DNA from: Candidatus Levyibacteriota bacterium
GTDB taxonomy: Bacteria > Patescibacteria > Microgenomatia > Levybacterales > UBA12049
Length of the DNA stretch: 64,000 nt
Assembly: GCA_027334565.1 (NCBI GenBank)
Contig: DAHWUP010000003.1
Span: 1-64,000, forward strand
Direction of reading: 5' to 3'
Each line of letters opens with the position of its first letter. Position 1 is the stretch's first letter. Shown here piece by piece: positions 32,927 to 42,043 of the stretch. The position numbers and the translations under genes were made by a program. The notes under the pieces are model-generated. The model was not told where the DNA came from. It saw only the letters and a list, made by a program, of their open reading frames with translations, and searched no databases.

Positions 32927-33900
32927 ATGCTCCAAAAAATCAAAGAAACGATGAAATTAAACATGAGAAAGGTATACAAGAAATAATAATCCTGCTGTTT
33001 CGGATAATTGTATTCCGTAAGCCAGTTTATGGCAGATGTCGCGGGAATTTTAAATTTAAAGTTAAATATCATTAAGATGAACGAATAAATCAGTGAGGAG
33101 GTAATTAATGCAAACGACATGAATATCATATGCTCCGGTATGCTTATATTTTTTGAGGCTTGAGTTCTCCAATACCCGAACCTTGATAGCGGTAAAACTA
33201 TTGAATAGGCCTTGAGATATTTTGGAAGCCATCGTAAAAGTTTGAAATTTGACTTTCCGGCCGGACGATCGTACCAAACCGTAGGGATTTCACCTATTTT
33301 ATAACCCTTTTTAAACGCCTTCAGTGTTATTTCCAGAGAATATTCAAAACCACCGGTGCTTTCGATCTGAATTTTTTCAAGAAGAGTTTTGCGGTACATT
33401 TTAAAAGCATTAGTGGCGTCATGCGTCGGAAGTTTGAAAAGATAATGCAGGGTAAGACCGGCAGTTTTTGAAAGAAAAGTTTTAAGCATTGGTCCTCCAA
33501 TCTTCTTTCCGCCTTTCATGTATCTTGAACCGCAGATAATATCATAGCCCTGGCTAATTTTTTTATACATTTTGTCGATGTCCGAAAGATCATCCGAAAG
33601 ATCCGCCATTACCGCAACAACCGCTTTGCCTCTGGCCTTGAAGAATCCGGTTTTAATAGCATTGGTTACTCCGCGACCGTTACCGGTAGAATTCTTGGCC
33701 AATAAAATGTTTTTGCTTTTTGAAGAAATAAGATATTTTTTGACTACGGAAACTGTAGGATCATTTGTTTGGTCATAAATAATAAATACCTCGTAAGAAT
33801 TTTTCACCTTATCTGTTATTTGTCGCAATAATTCGATAATAGTTTTTTCTTCGTGAAATACGGGTATGACTATTGATATGATGGGATTATATCGCGCCAT
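32896..33900 (-). CDS. Glycosyltransferase family 2 with C-terminal membrane helices
   Basis: 334 aa. The GT-A domain has IISIVIPVFHEEKTI, AVMADLSDD as a DxD-type site and GGFEYSLEITLKAFKKGY; two hydrophobic helices occupy the last 90 residues. This is the layout of DPM1-like synthases with a GtrA-less membrane tail, which make polyprenyl-phosphate sugars. ATG 33900 overlaps the epimerase stop by 14 bases and is preferred to a TTG two codons upstream. Confidence 0.8.
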   Translation of the reverse strand: MARYNPIISIVIPVFHEEKTIIELLRQITDKVKNSYEVFIIYDQTNDPTVSVVKKYLISSKSKNILLAKNSTGNGRGVTNAIKTGFFKARGKAVVAVMADLSDDLSDIDKMYKKISQGYDIICGSRYMKGGKKIGGPMLKTFLSKTAGLTLHYLFKLPTHDATNAFKMYRKTLLEKIQIESTGGFEYSLEITLKAFKKGYKIGEIPTVWYDRPAGKSNFKLLRWLPKYLKAYSIVLPLSRFGYWRTQASKNISIPEHMIFMSFALITSSLIYSFILMIFNFKFKIPATSAINWLTEYNYPKQQDYYFLYTFLMFNFIVSLIFWSIWTLLKLKKR

Positions 33901-34906
33901 TTTCAATTTGGGTTTTTATCCAGGGTATGACCTCGTCCAGAATCTGCTCCAAGCTTGTTTTTGCTTCGAATCCAAGAATTCTTTTGGCCTTCGAAGTATC
34001 AGGCACTCTTTTTTGCACGTCATACGTATAAGGCTTATCGGAAACGTATTTGAACGGATTTTTTTGGTCGGTTTTTTCCCAGATAAGTTTAGCCAATTCC
34101 AATACGGTTGTGGATTTATTTGTTGAAAGATTGAAATCTTCATTCAATGCTTTTTTGGAAAATACCGCCAGTTTTATTCCCTCTGCGAGATCTCCGCCGT
34201 AGGTATAATGTCTGATCTGGTTGCCATTGCCTAAGATATGAAGAGGGTATTGGCCCTTTAATGCCTTTTGAACGAGATCCGGAACGACATGGCTCATGGC
34301 TAGGTTGATATTTCCGCTTTTTATTTCTTTTCCGGTGATAGCTCTTGCTTCGCCTATCCCGACGCAGTTGAACGGCCTAACAACGGTATAAGGCAGCCCG
34401 TATTGTTCGTATGCTCCTTTGGCAAAGTATTCGGTTGCAAGTTTTTGGAATCCGTATGTGGATTTAGGGGGAGGGGAAGTAAGTACGGCGGATTCGGGGG
34501 TAGGGAACCGATCGACGGATTCAAATACCATGCTAGAAGAAACCACAGTTATTTTTTTAAGCCGGTACTTGTCGTGGGCATATATCGCCGCATCGAAGGT
34601 GGATGCGGTTATGCGTTCGTTTTCTGCCAGAAGGTCATAAGCGAGCTCGTGAAAATAACTTATTCCCCCGATTTTTGCCGCCAATGCTATTAAGTGATCG
34701 CAGTCCTTTAAAAGTTCTTTTAAAAGCCTGGTATTTTTTACATCTCCTCTTACAAGTTGGTAATTTTTATGACTATCATAATTTTTATTGACTTTACCGT
34801 ATTTTGAGAAGTTATCGATCCCGACAACCTTATGGCCGTCACGTAAAAGATTTTCAACCAAATATCCACCGATGAAACCGGATGAGCCGGTTACCAATAT
34901 TTTCAT
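33887..34906 (-). CDS. NAD-dependent nucleotide-sugar epimerase/dehydratase
   Basis: 339 aa, extended SDR fold. ILVTGSSGFIGGYLVENLL is the NAD-binding glycine motif, VVSSSMVFE supplies the catalytic Ser region and STYGFQKLATEY the YxxxK pair; VRPFNCVGIGEA follows as usual. It converts a nucleotide sugar such as UDP-Glc, UDP-GlcNAc or GDP-mannose derivatives; the exact substrate is not resolved. It overlaps the UDP-sugar dehydrogenase gene by four bases, so the two probably act in one pathway. Confidence 0.88.
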   Translation of the reverse strand: MKILVTGSSGFIGGYLVENLLRDGHKVVGIDNFSKYGKVNKNYDSHKNYQLVRGDVKNTRLLKELLKDCDHLIALAAKIGGISYFHELAYDLLAENERITASTFDAAIYAHDKYRLKKITVVSSSMVFESVDRFPTPESAVLTSPPPKSTYGFQKLATEYFAKGAYEQYGLPYTVVRPFNCVGIGEARAITGKEIKSGNINLAMSHVVPDLVQKALKGQYPLHILGNGNQIRHYTYGGDLAEGIKLAVFSKKALNEDFNLSTNKSTTVLELAKLIWEKTDQKNPFKYVSDKPYTYDVQKRVPDTSKAKRILGFEAKTSLEQILDEVIPWIKTQIENGAI

Positions 34907-36165
34907 TTGCTGTTTCGTAAAAGATTTACCTGGTTTACCGTAAATACCAGTTTATTGATGCCGAATGTATTCCAAACGTCGCAGATATAAACGTTTTTAT
35001 TAAGCTTTTTAAGGATTTCGCCGGCTTTATCTTCGTATACTTTATGTCTGGTGGCCACAAACAGCACATCAATGCCTTTTAAGGCTTCATTTAAATCGTT
35101 TAGTACTTCCTGCTGTGAATACTCCTTTACATATGGGTCATGTAAAACGATTTTGGCGTGTTCACGGATAAGTGCTTTCCTGATCTTAAAGCTTAACGAT
35201 TCCCTGATATCATCAACTTCTGGTTTAAATGCAAGTCCTAAGATCAGCACTTTCTTGTTTTTTAAGTTGATCCTTTCCCTGATTTTTCGGACCAAAAAAA
35301 GCGGGAGACTTTCGTTAATCTTCCACGAGGCGGTTATTAGGTCCAGGTATGGATTGTCGTTGATCAAAAAGAAACCGTCCTTAAAAAGACATGGTCCTGC
35401 GGTAAGGCCCGGAAGTGCCAGTCCTCCTCTTTTATAGTCGGTGTTGACGAGATTAACGATATCATGAATATTGCGGTTGAAATGTTCCGCCACTACCATG
35501 AATTCGTTCGAAATCGCAAAACTGATATATCGGTACATGTTGGTGAATAGTTTGGCGAGTTCGGCCGAGGTGGAATCTGTCAACAAACATTTTACACCGA
35601 AACTCTCAAAAAATTCCTTTGCTTTGCGGTTTGAATCGTCGCCGATCCCGCCGATAATCTGAGGGATGGTTTTTGTTTCGGTGATCGATTTTCCCTCAGC
35701 AACTCTTTCGGGGCAAAACGCCAGAAAAAGGTCTTTGCCTATTTTGAATTTTGTTTGATTTTCAAGTTTTTCCTTAACATAAATGGTGGTTCTTGGCGAA
35801 ACGGTGCTTCTTAGAATTATCAACTGATCTTTTTTAAGAAATGGAAGCATACTGTCAAATGCAGCCTCGACCTGGTCTAAAACCGGGTTCATGTTCTCGT
35901 CGATAGGGGTTCCGAGGGTCAGAATAATCGTTTTACATTCTTTAATGCTCTCGTAGGAGATTGTAGGAAGAAATTTTTTTCCGACATGTTTTTTAAGTAG
36001 TTCTGCGCCTTCATCCTTGAAAGGCATTTTTCCTTTAAGTAGCTCATTTATTTTTTCGATATTCCTTCCAATGCCGAAAACCTTATACCCGCTATCGGCC
36101 AAAACCAGCGCGAGAGGCAAACCGACCCTTCCAATGCCGATAACCGCAACCGCTTTTTTCTTCAT
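34903..36165 (-). CDS. UDP-sugar 6-dehydrogenase (UDP-ManNAc/UDP-Glc dehydrogenase family)
   Basis: 420 aa. KAVAVIGIGRVGLPLALVLA is the N-terminal NAD loop, the catalytic cysteine is in PGLTAGPCLFKD at about residue 255, and KVLILGLAFKPEVDDIRESLS starts the C-terminal sugar-binding domain. The GPCLxKD form fits the WecC/UDP-ManNAc branch better than the UDP-Glc branch, so a uronic acid amino sugar may be made. ATG 36165 is seven bases after a TAGAAT hexamer and is preferred to the frame start at 36171. Confidence 0.87.
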   Translation of the reverse strand: MKKKAVAVIGIGRVGLPLALVLADSGYKVFGIGRNIEKINELLKGKMPFKDEGAELLKKHVGKKFLPTISYESIKECKTIILTLGTPIDENMNPVLDQVEAAFDSMLPFLKKDQLIILRSTVSPRTTIYVKEKLENQTKFKIGKDLFLAFCPERVAEGKSITETKTIPQIIGGIGDDSNRKAKEFFESFGVKCLLTDSTSAELAKLFTNMYRYISFAISNEFMVVAEHFNRNIHDIVNLVNTDYKRGGLALPGLTAGPCLFKDGFFLINDNPYLDLITASWKINESLPLFLVRKIRERINLKNKKVLILGLAFKPEVDDIRESLSFKIRKALIREHAKIVLHDPYVKEYSQQEVLNDLNEALKGIDVLFVATRHKVYEDKAGEILKKLNKNVYICDVWNTFGINKLVFTVNQVNLLRNSK

Positions 36166-36249
36166 GTGCATTATTCTAGCATGAAAATGGAGTGAATTAA
36201 AGCTTATTTATTAGCCATGGCGGATATTGTATAATCGCTTTTATTACCG

Positions 36250-38844
36250 ATGAAAGTGTCGTTAATTACCACAGTATACAACGAGGAAAATACCATCGAT
36301 AATTTTCTTAAGTCGGTTTTTGCACAGACAAAACCTCCGGACGAAGTCATTATTGTCGACGGCGGATCAACCGATGCAACTCGGTCAAAAATCACAGATT
36401 TTCTATCGCGCGTAAAAGATAAGGGCGGATTAGACTTCATAATTCTGGCTAAAAAGGGGAACAGGTCCGTGGGGAGGAATGAAGCAATAAGCAAAGCCTC
36501 AAATGAAATAGTCGCGATATCTGACGCGGGAAATATCTTGGATAAACATTGGTTGGAGAACATTACCAAGCCTTTCCAGAATAAAAAAATAGACGTGGTA
36601 GCGGGTTATTATAAAGGATTAGCCAAGAACATTTTTCAGAAGTGTCTTATCCCGTATGTTTTGGTTATGCCGGATAAAGCCAAAGGAGAGTTTTTGCCTG
36701 CTACCCGTTCGATGGCTATAAAAAAATCCGTTTGGAAAAAAGCCGGCAGGTTTGATGAAAGACTATCACACAACGAGGATTATGCTTTCGCAAACAAATT
36801 AAAATCAATTGGGGTCAATATGGTATTCGCCAAAGACGCGGTTGTAAATTGGGTACCAAGAGGGGATTTAAAATCGTCGTTTGTGATGTTTTTCAGGTTT
36901 GCGCTTGGTGATATCGAAGCGAAAATTTTTAGACCCAAAGTTATACTGATTTTCGTCAGATATTTTTTGTTATTTTACTTATTATGGTTTTCGTTTGTCT
37001 ATAAATCTCAAATTTTATTTTCGATAATCGTTTTAGGAATGATGTTGTATTTAATTTGGGCTGTTTATAAAAATTACAGGTATGTAAAGGATTCCAAAGC
37101 TTTTGTAATTTTACCGGTTATACAAATAACAACAGATGTTTCTGTTATGCTGGGTTCGGTTACAGGTTTTCTGAAAATAATTTTACGTATCAATTATTTA
37201 AAGGTAATAAGGTCAAATTTGTACTTATCGATCATTTTATTAATTTACTCGATTGTGATTCTATCGGGTATAACTTGGGGATTACCGAATGTTAATCATC
37301 CTTTTACATACTACATGGACGAATGGCATTTTTTAGTGGCTTTAAAATCGTTTATTAAGTTAGGTACACCTGGGGTTCCGGGAGGCGCGTATTCACCTAT
37401 ATTTTATCATTTATTAAACGCATTGTTTTTAATTCCATTCACCGTTTTTGGGATAATCCATCCGTTTTCCGTAAAATCGTCGGTTACCCAGCTAATCGAG
37501 CAAAGACATATTTTTGAAGTACTGCGGCTTACCACCTTAATTTATGGAATTTTAAGTATTATTTTTATATATAAAATTACAAAGGAATTCTTTAGCAAGA
37601 ATTGGTTGATTGGTGTACTTATATTTGTTCTAAATCCACTGTTTATTTTATGGAGTGGTTGGTATAAGTATGATATTCCGGAACTATTTTGGATCACTTT
37701 TTCGATTTATTTATTTTTAAAGTTTTCGATGAATCCAAGCTTTAAAAATCTTTTATTTGCGGTAATAGTAAGTGCGTTGGCAGTTTCGGTTAAGTTTAGC
37801 GCATTACCATTGTTTGGAGTATATATAATAGCGTTTCTTTTATTCTACAAAAAACCCTTAAAAAATTTAAACAAGTTGTTCACAGGCGTCTTAATTTATG
37901 TGGCAGTGTTTTTAATATTTGGATTACCGGATTTATTTTTTAATTCCGCAAGCTATATAGAGTTGCTAAAAGTAAATCTTCTATCGGTGACAAAAGCTGG
38001 AGGATTTAATAATTTGAACATAAATATGCCAGGTTGGCAAATTCTCTTTTTTTTGCATTACCCTTCGGTATTTGGATATTTTACATTAGGAGTTTTTATT
38101 TTATCTATCATATTTTCATTGGCTTTCATATTACGAAATATTCTCCGCGGCAAATTTGTGCATGTTAAAACTATAGTTTTTATTTTACTTTCCTTGGCGG
38201 GATTTTGCGCAAGTTTAGCCACGCTCGGAATTGGGGCGGCAAATGACAGAATATTGGTTTTACTACCCTTTATGGCAATAACAGTAAGTTTTGCATTAAA
38301 TTTTGTTTTACAAAAAGAATATCTTAAAAGTTTAATTGTTGTGGTCTTTGTGATAGGGTTTTTGCTTCAAGCAATCCAAACAGCTTCATGGCTTTATTTC
38401 AAATACGAAACCCCGCTTCAGGAATCATCGAGTATTTGGATAATGAGAAATATTCCTAAAGGTACATTGATTGGAATCGAAAATATTCCCATATACCAAG
38501 GACTTCCTGATATAGCGTTAAAAGAATTTTATACACAACAAAAATATCCGTACGGTGATTATTCATATCATTATCAGGTTATTGGCCTTGACACTAAACA
38601 TTTTCCAGATACCGTAATAGTGACAAGTGGTGAATTAAATACCGAATATTTAAAAAACTCTCCAAAACAGCAACTTGTTGAAAAATTAAACCGGGAAGGG
38701 TTTGAGGATATAAGGAATTTCAAACTGGATACGCGATTTTTCGATATCTTTTCGAACAAACTAAATCTTCTTGATTGGAATCTAGTTCCGCAGCCCTCAG
38801 AAATTACAATATATGTAAGAGAAGGCAATTTTGCGATTAAATGA
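36250..38844 (+). CDS. GT2 :: GT-C fusion glycosyltransferase
   Basis: 864 aa. Residues 1-225 are a GT-A domain (SLITTVYNEENTI, IIVDGGSTDAT, EDYAFANKL as the acceptor-side acidic motif) followed by a few membrane helices; from about residue 320 a second multi-spanning GT-C unit begins with an outer loop containing TYYMDEWHFLVAL and ends in an outer domain. One chain thus joins a cytoplasmic nucleotide-sugar enzyme with an outside lipid-sugar enzyme. A TATAAT at 36230-36235 precedes the ATG by 14 bases. A four-base overlap couples it to the next gene. Confidence 0.75.
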   Translation: MKVSLITTVYNEENTIDNFLKSVFAQTKPPDEVIIVDGGSTDATRSKITDFLSRVKDKGGLDFIILAKKGNRSVGRNEAISKASNEIVAISDAGNILDKHWLENITKPFQNKKIDVVAGYYKGLAKNIFQKCLIPYVLVMPDKAKGEFLPATRSMAIKKSVWKKAGRFDERLSHNEDYAFANKLKSIGVNMVFAKDAVVNWVPRGDLKSSFVMFFRFALGDIEAKIFRPKVILIFVRYFLLFYLLWFSFVYKSQILFSIIVLGMMLYLIWAVYKNYRYVKDSKAFVILPVIQITTDVSVMLGSVTGFLKIILRINYLKVIRSNLYLSIILLIYSIVILSGITWGLPNVNHPFTYYMDEWHFLVALKSFIKLGTPGVPGGAYSPIFYHLLNALFLIPFTVFGIIHPFSVKSSVTQLIEQRHIFEVLRLTTLIYGILSIIFIYKITKEFFSKNWLIGVLIFVLNPLFILWSGWYKYDIPELFWITFSIYLFLKFSMNPSFKNLLFAVIVSALAVSVKFSALPLFGVYIIAFLLFYKKPLKNLNKLFTGVLIYVAVFLIFGLPDLFFNSASYIELLKVNLLSVTKAGGFNNLNINMPGWQILFFLHYPSVFGYFTLGVFILSIIFSLAFILRNILRGKFVHVKTIVFILLSLAGFCASLATLGIGAANDRILVLLPFMAITVSFALNFVLQKEYLKSLIVVVFVIGFLLQAIQTASWLYFKYETPLQESSSIWIMRNIPKGTLIGIENIPIYQGLPDIALKEFYTQQKYPYGDYSYHYQVIGLDTKHFPDTVIVTSGELNTEYLKNSPKQQLVEKLNREGFEDIRNFKLDTRFFDIFSNKLNLLDWNLVPQPSEITIYVREGNFAIK

Positions 38845-39692
38845 GCGTTAGCAGCAAGAATTTCGATCAAAATTATTATTTCAATACTTGTTTTGGCAGT
38901 GATGAATTTATAAGGAGCAAAGGCCGGGAAATTACCAAGAGAGTGCAAAAGCTTATTGACAGCCTTAATCTTTCTAATGAAATGGTAGTGTTGGAAGTTG
39001 GTTGCGGCAGGGGCGATACCTCTTTATATATAGCAAAAAAGGTTAAAAGGGTTATCGGAATAGATTACTCAAAAGATGCTATTAAAATCGCAAATAAAGT
39101 CAAATCCCAAGCAGATCGGAAAACCGAACAAAAACTCAAATTTCTTGTTATGCGGGCGGATAAAATGAACTTTAAAGATAACATTTTCGATTTTATAATA
39201 ATGATAGATACGCTTGATCATTTAAATAAATATGAAGTAGAAAATACGTTTAAGTCGCTAATGAGAATGCTTAAGCCGGATGGGAAAATTTTTATTAAAA
39301 CATGCGCAAACAAAATTCTCTTAGATAAAACCTACAGATACTACATTCATCCGATGAATAAGGTTTTAACTACATTTGATAAATTTATTAAGGGTATTTA
39401 TTACGAATCACTTCCTGATGATCCCAGAACCAAAGAAGCTAAGATTCAACACATCAACGAAGCGGATTATTTTTACATTCGTAAATTAATGCGGAAATAC
39501 AAACTTAAAGCTGATATCAAAGCCGAGACTGGATTTTTAACAAACAACAAAGGAATAAGAAGCAAAATCTATAATTTTATCGTAACTTTATATCCGGTTT
39601 CCCAATATTTTCCACTTAACGTTTTATTTGCACATGCTTTTCTTATATCGGCCAAGAAAAATGACCGGTCTGTAAAAATTCAATATTCTTAG
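38841..39692 (+). CDS. Class I SAM-dependent methyltransferase
   Basis: 283 aa. VLEVGCGRGDTSLYIA is motif I at about residue 50, GIDYSKDAI the acidic motif II, and FIIMIDTLDHLNKYEV with LKPDGKIFI the later motifs of the Methyltransf_11/25 group. The C-terminal 100 residues are extra and basic. The substrate is unknown; its place between glycosyltransferase and flippase genes argues for a sugar or lipid carrier. Confidence 0.85.
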   Translation: MSVSSKNFDQNYYFNTCFGSDEFIRSKGREITKRVQKLIDSLNLSNEMVVLEVGCGRGDTSLYIAKKVKRVIGIDYSKDAIKIANKVKSQADRKTEQKLKFLVMRADKMNFKDNIFDFIIMIDTLDHLNKYEVENTFKSLMRMLKPDGKIFIKTCANKILLDKTYRYYIHPMNKVLTTFDKFIKGIYYESLPDDPRTKEAKIQHINEADYFYIRKLMRKYKLKADIKAETGFLTNNKGIRSKIYNFIVTLYPVSQYFPLNVLFAHAFLISAKKNDRSVKIQYS

Positions 39693-39721
39693 TCGACATG
39701 TTATACTTATAAGGCCAGTTT

Positions 39722-40942
39722 ATGGGTTATACAAAAAGTGCGATACAAGGTATTTCGTGGATGACCGGACTTCAGACAGTAATACGAATATTTACATTCC
39801 TAAAAATTGCGGTTTTAGCAAGGGTTCTAACTCCTAATCAATTTGGTGTTTTCGGAATTGCAGCATTATTGCTTGCATTATTGGAAATTCTTACAGAAAC
39901 AGGGATTAATATAATTTTAATTCAATCTAAAGAAACTATCGATAAATATTTGGATTCAGCATGGGTAGCCTCAATTATACGAGGCATTATTATTTGCTTA
40001 GGGATCGTTATTTCAGCGCCTTTCATTGCATCATTTTTTAATACGCCTCAAGCATTAGGAATAATTATATTTATTAGCTTAGCACCATTTATTAAAGGTT
40101 TTATAAACCCTGCCGAAATAATTTTCCAGAAGGAGCTTAACTTTAGGACTGAATTTTTATTCAGGACTTCGTTGTATTTTATGGATGCATTTGCTGCAAT
40201 AGTTTTCGCATTAATTACGCATTCAGTCTATAGCCTGGCAATGGGATTGATCGCTTCGGGATTACTGGAGGTTATTTTATCGTTTTACCTAATAAAATTA
40301 AGGCCAAAATTAAGATTTGAGAAAGAATATTTAAGAGAAATTTTTCACAAAGGTAAGTGGGTAACCGGTTATAGTATCTTAAATTATTTTGGTGAAAACA
40401 GCGACAATATTGTAGTCGGAAGACTTTTGGGTGCAACTCCTTTAGGTATTTATCAAATGGCATATAGGGTGTCGATTACTCCGATAACTGAGATTTCCGA
40501 TGTCGTTAATAAAGTAATTTTTCCGGTTTATTCAAAAATAGATGAAGACAGGCAGCGTTTAAAAAACGCTTTTGTAAAAACTTTTTCGATTAATACTATT
40601 GGAACATTTATTCTTGGTTTAATTATCTTTTTATTTCCGAAGGAAATAATAAGCATAGTATTGGGTCAGCAATGGGTTAGCGCAACAGATGTGCTCCGAG
40701 TGCTGGCAATATTCGGAATTATACGAGCTTTCACGTCTCCGGCATCCGTTGTTTTGCTATCTACAATAAATCAAAGATATTTGACCTATATCACTTTTGC
40801 TCGACTGATCGCCTTACTTATTTTTATAATTCCTCTTGTATTAAAATTCGGGATAATCGGCGCTGGCTATGCGCAAATAATATCTACTCTTGCCACTATT
40901 CCCGTAATTTTGTATTCGCTAAATAAAATTTTTAAGACCTAA
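39722..40942 (+). CDS. Wzx-like polysaccharide flippase (MOP superfamily)
   Basis: 406 aa, about 12 helices. The N terminus KSAIQGISWMTGLQTVIRI and LARVLTPNQFGVFGIA are typical of the PST/Polysacc_synt group (TuaB, WzxC-like). It flips lipid-linked oligosaccharides to the outer face. It is shorter than most Wzx proteins (about 470-480 aa), with the shortfall near the C terminus. The next gene starts directly after its stop (TAAATG). Confidence 0.85.
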   Translation: MGYTKSAIQGISWMTGLQTVIRIFTFLKIAVLARVLTPNQFGVFGIAALLLALLEILTETGINIILIQSKETIDKYLDSAWVASIIRGIIICLGIVISAPFIASFFNTPQALGIIIFISLAPFIKGFINPAEIIFQKELNFRTEFLFRTSLYFMDAFAAIVFALITHSVYSLAMGLIASGLLEVILSFYLIKLRPKLRFEKEYLREIFHKGKWVTGYSILNYFGENSDNIVVGRLLGATPLGIYQMAYRVSITPITEISDVVNKVIFPVYSKIDEDRQRLKNAFVKTFSINTIGTFILGLIIFLFPKEIISIVLGQQWVSATDVLRVLAIFGIIRAFTSPASVVLLSTINQRYLTYITFARLIALLIFIIPLVLKFGIIGAGYAQIISTLATIPVILYSLNKIFKT

Positions 40943-42043
40943 ATGAAAATCGCTATTTTCCATGAACTGCCGGAAGGCGGAGCCAAATATGCAACAAATA
41001 AAATCGGCAGCTTGCTCAAGTCGTTTGGCCATACAGTCGATTTGTATTATGTGGCTGATAAAGAAGATGATTCAGGGAGTTTGGATTTTAATAGCGTATA
41101 TTTCTATTGTTTTAAGCCAAAGATCTGGAAAGGGTCGAATTCCAGGACCAGAATATATAAAGATACCCTGGAGTTATATAAAATTTATAAACTGGACCGT
41201 GTGATTGCCAGAGACTTGGATTCCAAACACTACGATTTTGTTTTGGTTAACGCTTCACAGTTTATTGAATCTCCGTTTATTTTAAGATTTTTAAAAACAC
41301 GTAAATTTTTTTATGCCCATGACCCCAATTATCGGATAATCTACGAAAAGATACTTGATATACCGAAATCTTTAAATATTATAAAGTTTCATTATGAAAA
41401 GCTTAACAGGCTTTTAAGGAAAAAGCTTGATAGGGATAACCTTAGTAAAGCGGATCTAATTCTTACAAATTCGAAATTTGCCAAAGATGTAATTAATAGA
41501 ACTTATCATTTAAAAAGTGAAGTTGCTTATTTAGGCGTGAATACAAATTTATTTGTCCCCGGGGAAATAAATAAAGAACTTGATATATTGTTCGTGGGGA
41601 CATTTGAGCCGGTTGACGGATACGGTATTTTATCAAAAGCTATAGAATTGATACAAAACAAACCAAGAGTTTTTGCCGTTCCGGGCAAAGACGATAAAAC
41701 GTATGATATCGAGGAGATGATTGATTTATATCAAAAAAGTAGGATGGTCGTATGTCTTGCCGTTAACGAGCCGTTTGGGCTGGTGCCGCTTGAAGCAATG
41801 GCTTGCGGGATACCGGTGATAGCGGTTAACGAAGGGGGATATAAAGAAACGGTGGTCGACGGGAAAACCGGTTTTTTAATAAAACGAGATGCTTCTTCTC
41901 TGGCCGAAAAAATACAAAAACTTTTATCGGATACCAAACTATCCGAGCAAATGGGCAAAGCGGGGAGAGAAGAGGTTTTAAAAAAATGGACTTGGGAAAA
42001 ACGGGGACGGGAACTTGAGAAAATTTTGCTATCACACTTATGA
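40943..42043 (+). CDS. Glycosyltransferase family 4
   Basis: 366 aa, GT-B fold. NEPFGLVPLEAMACGIPVIA is the intact EX7E donor motif near residue 275, and ILFVGTFEPVDG starts the donor domain. It is a retaining enzyme on the cytoplasmic side acting on a growing lipid-linked glycan. It shares four bases (ATGA) with the following fusion gene and is part of the run 36.2-45.0 kb. Confidence 0.88.
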   Translation: MKIAIFHELPEGGAKYATNKIGSLLKSFGHTVDLYYVADKEDDSGSLDFNSVYFYCFKPKIWKGSNSRTRIYKDTLELYKIYKLDRVIARDLDSKHYDFVLVNASQFIESPFILRFLKTRKFFYAHDPNYRIIYEKILDIPKSLNIIKFHYEKLNRLLRKKLDRDNLSKADLILTNSKFAKDVINRTYHLKSEVAYLGVNTNLFVPGEINKELDILFVGTFEPVDGYGILSKAIELIQNKPRVFAVPGKDDKTYDIEEMIDLYQKSRMVVCLAVNEPFGLVPLEAMACGIPVIAVNEGGYKETVVDGKTGFLIKRDASSLAEKIQKLLSDTKLSEQMGKAGREEVLKKWTWEKRGRELEKILLSHL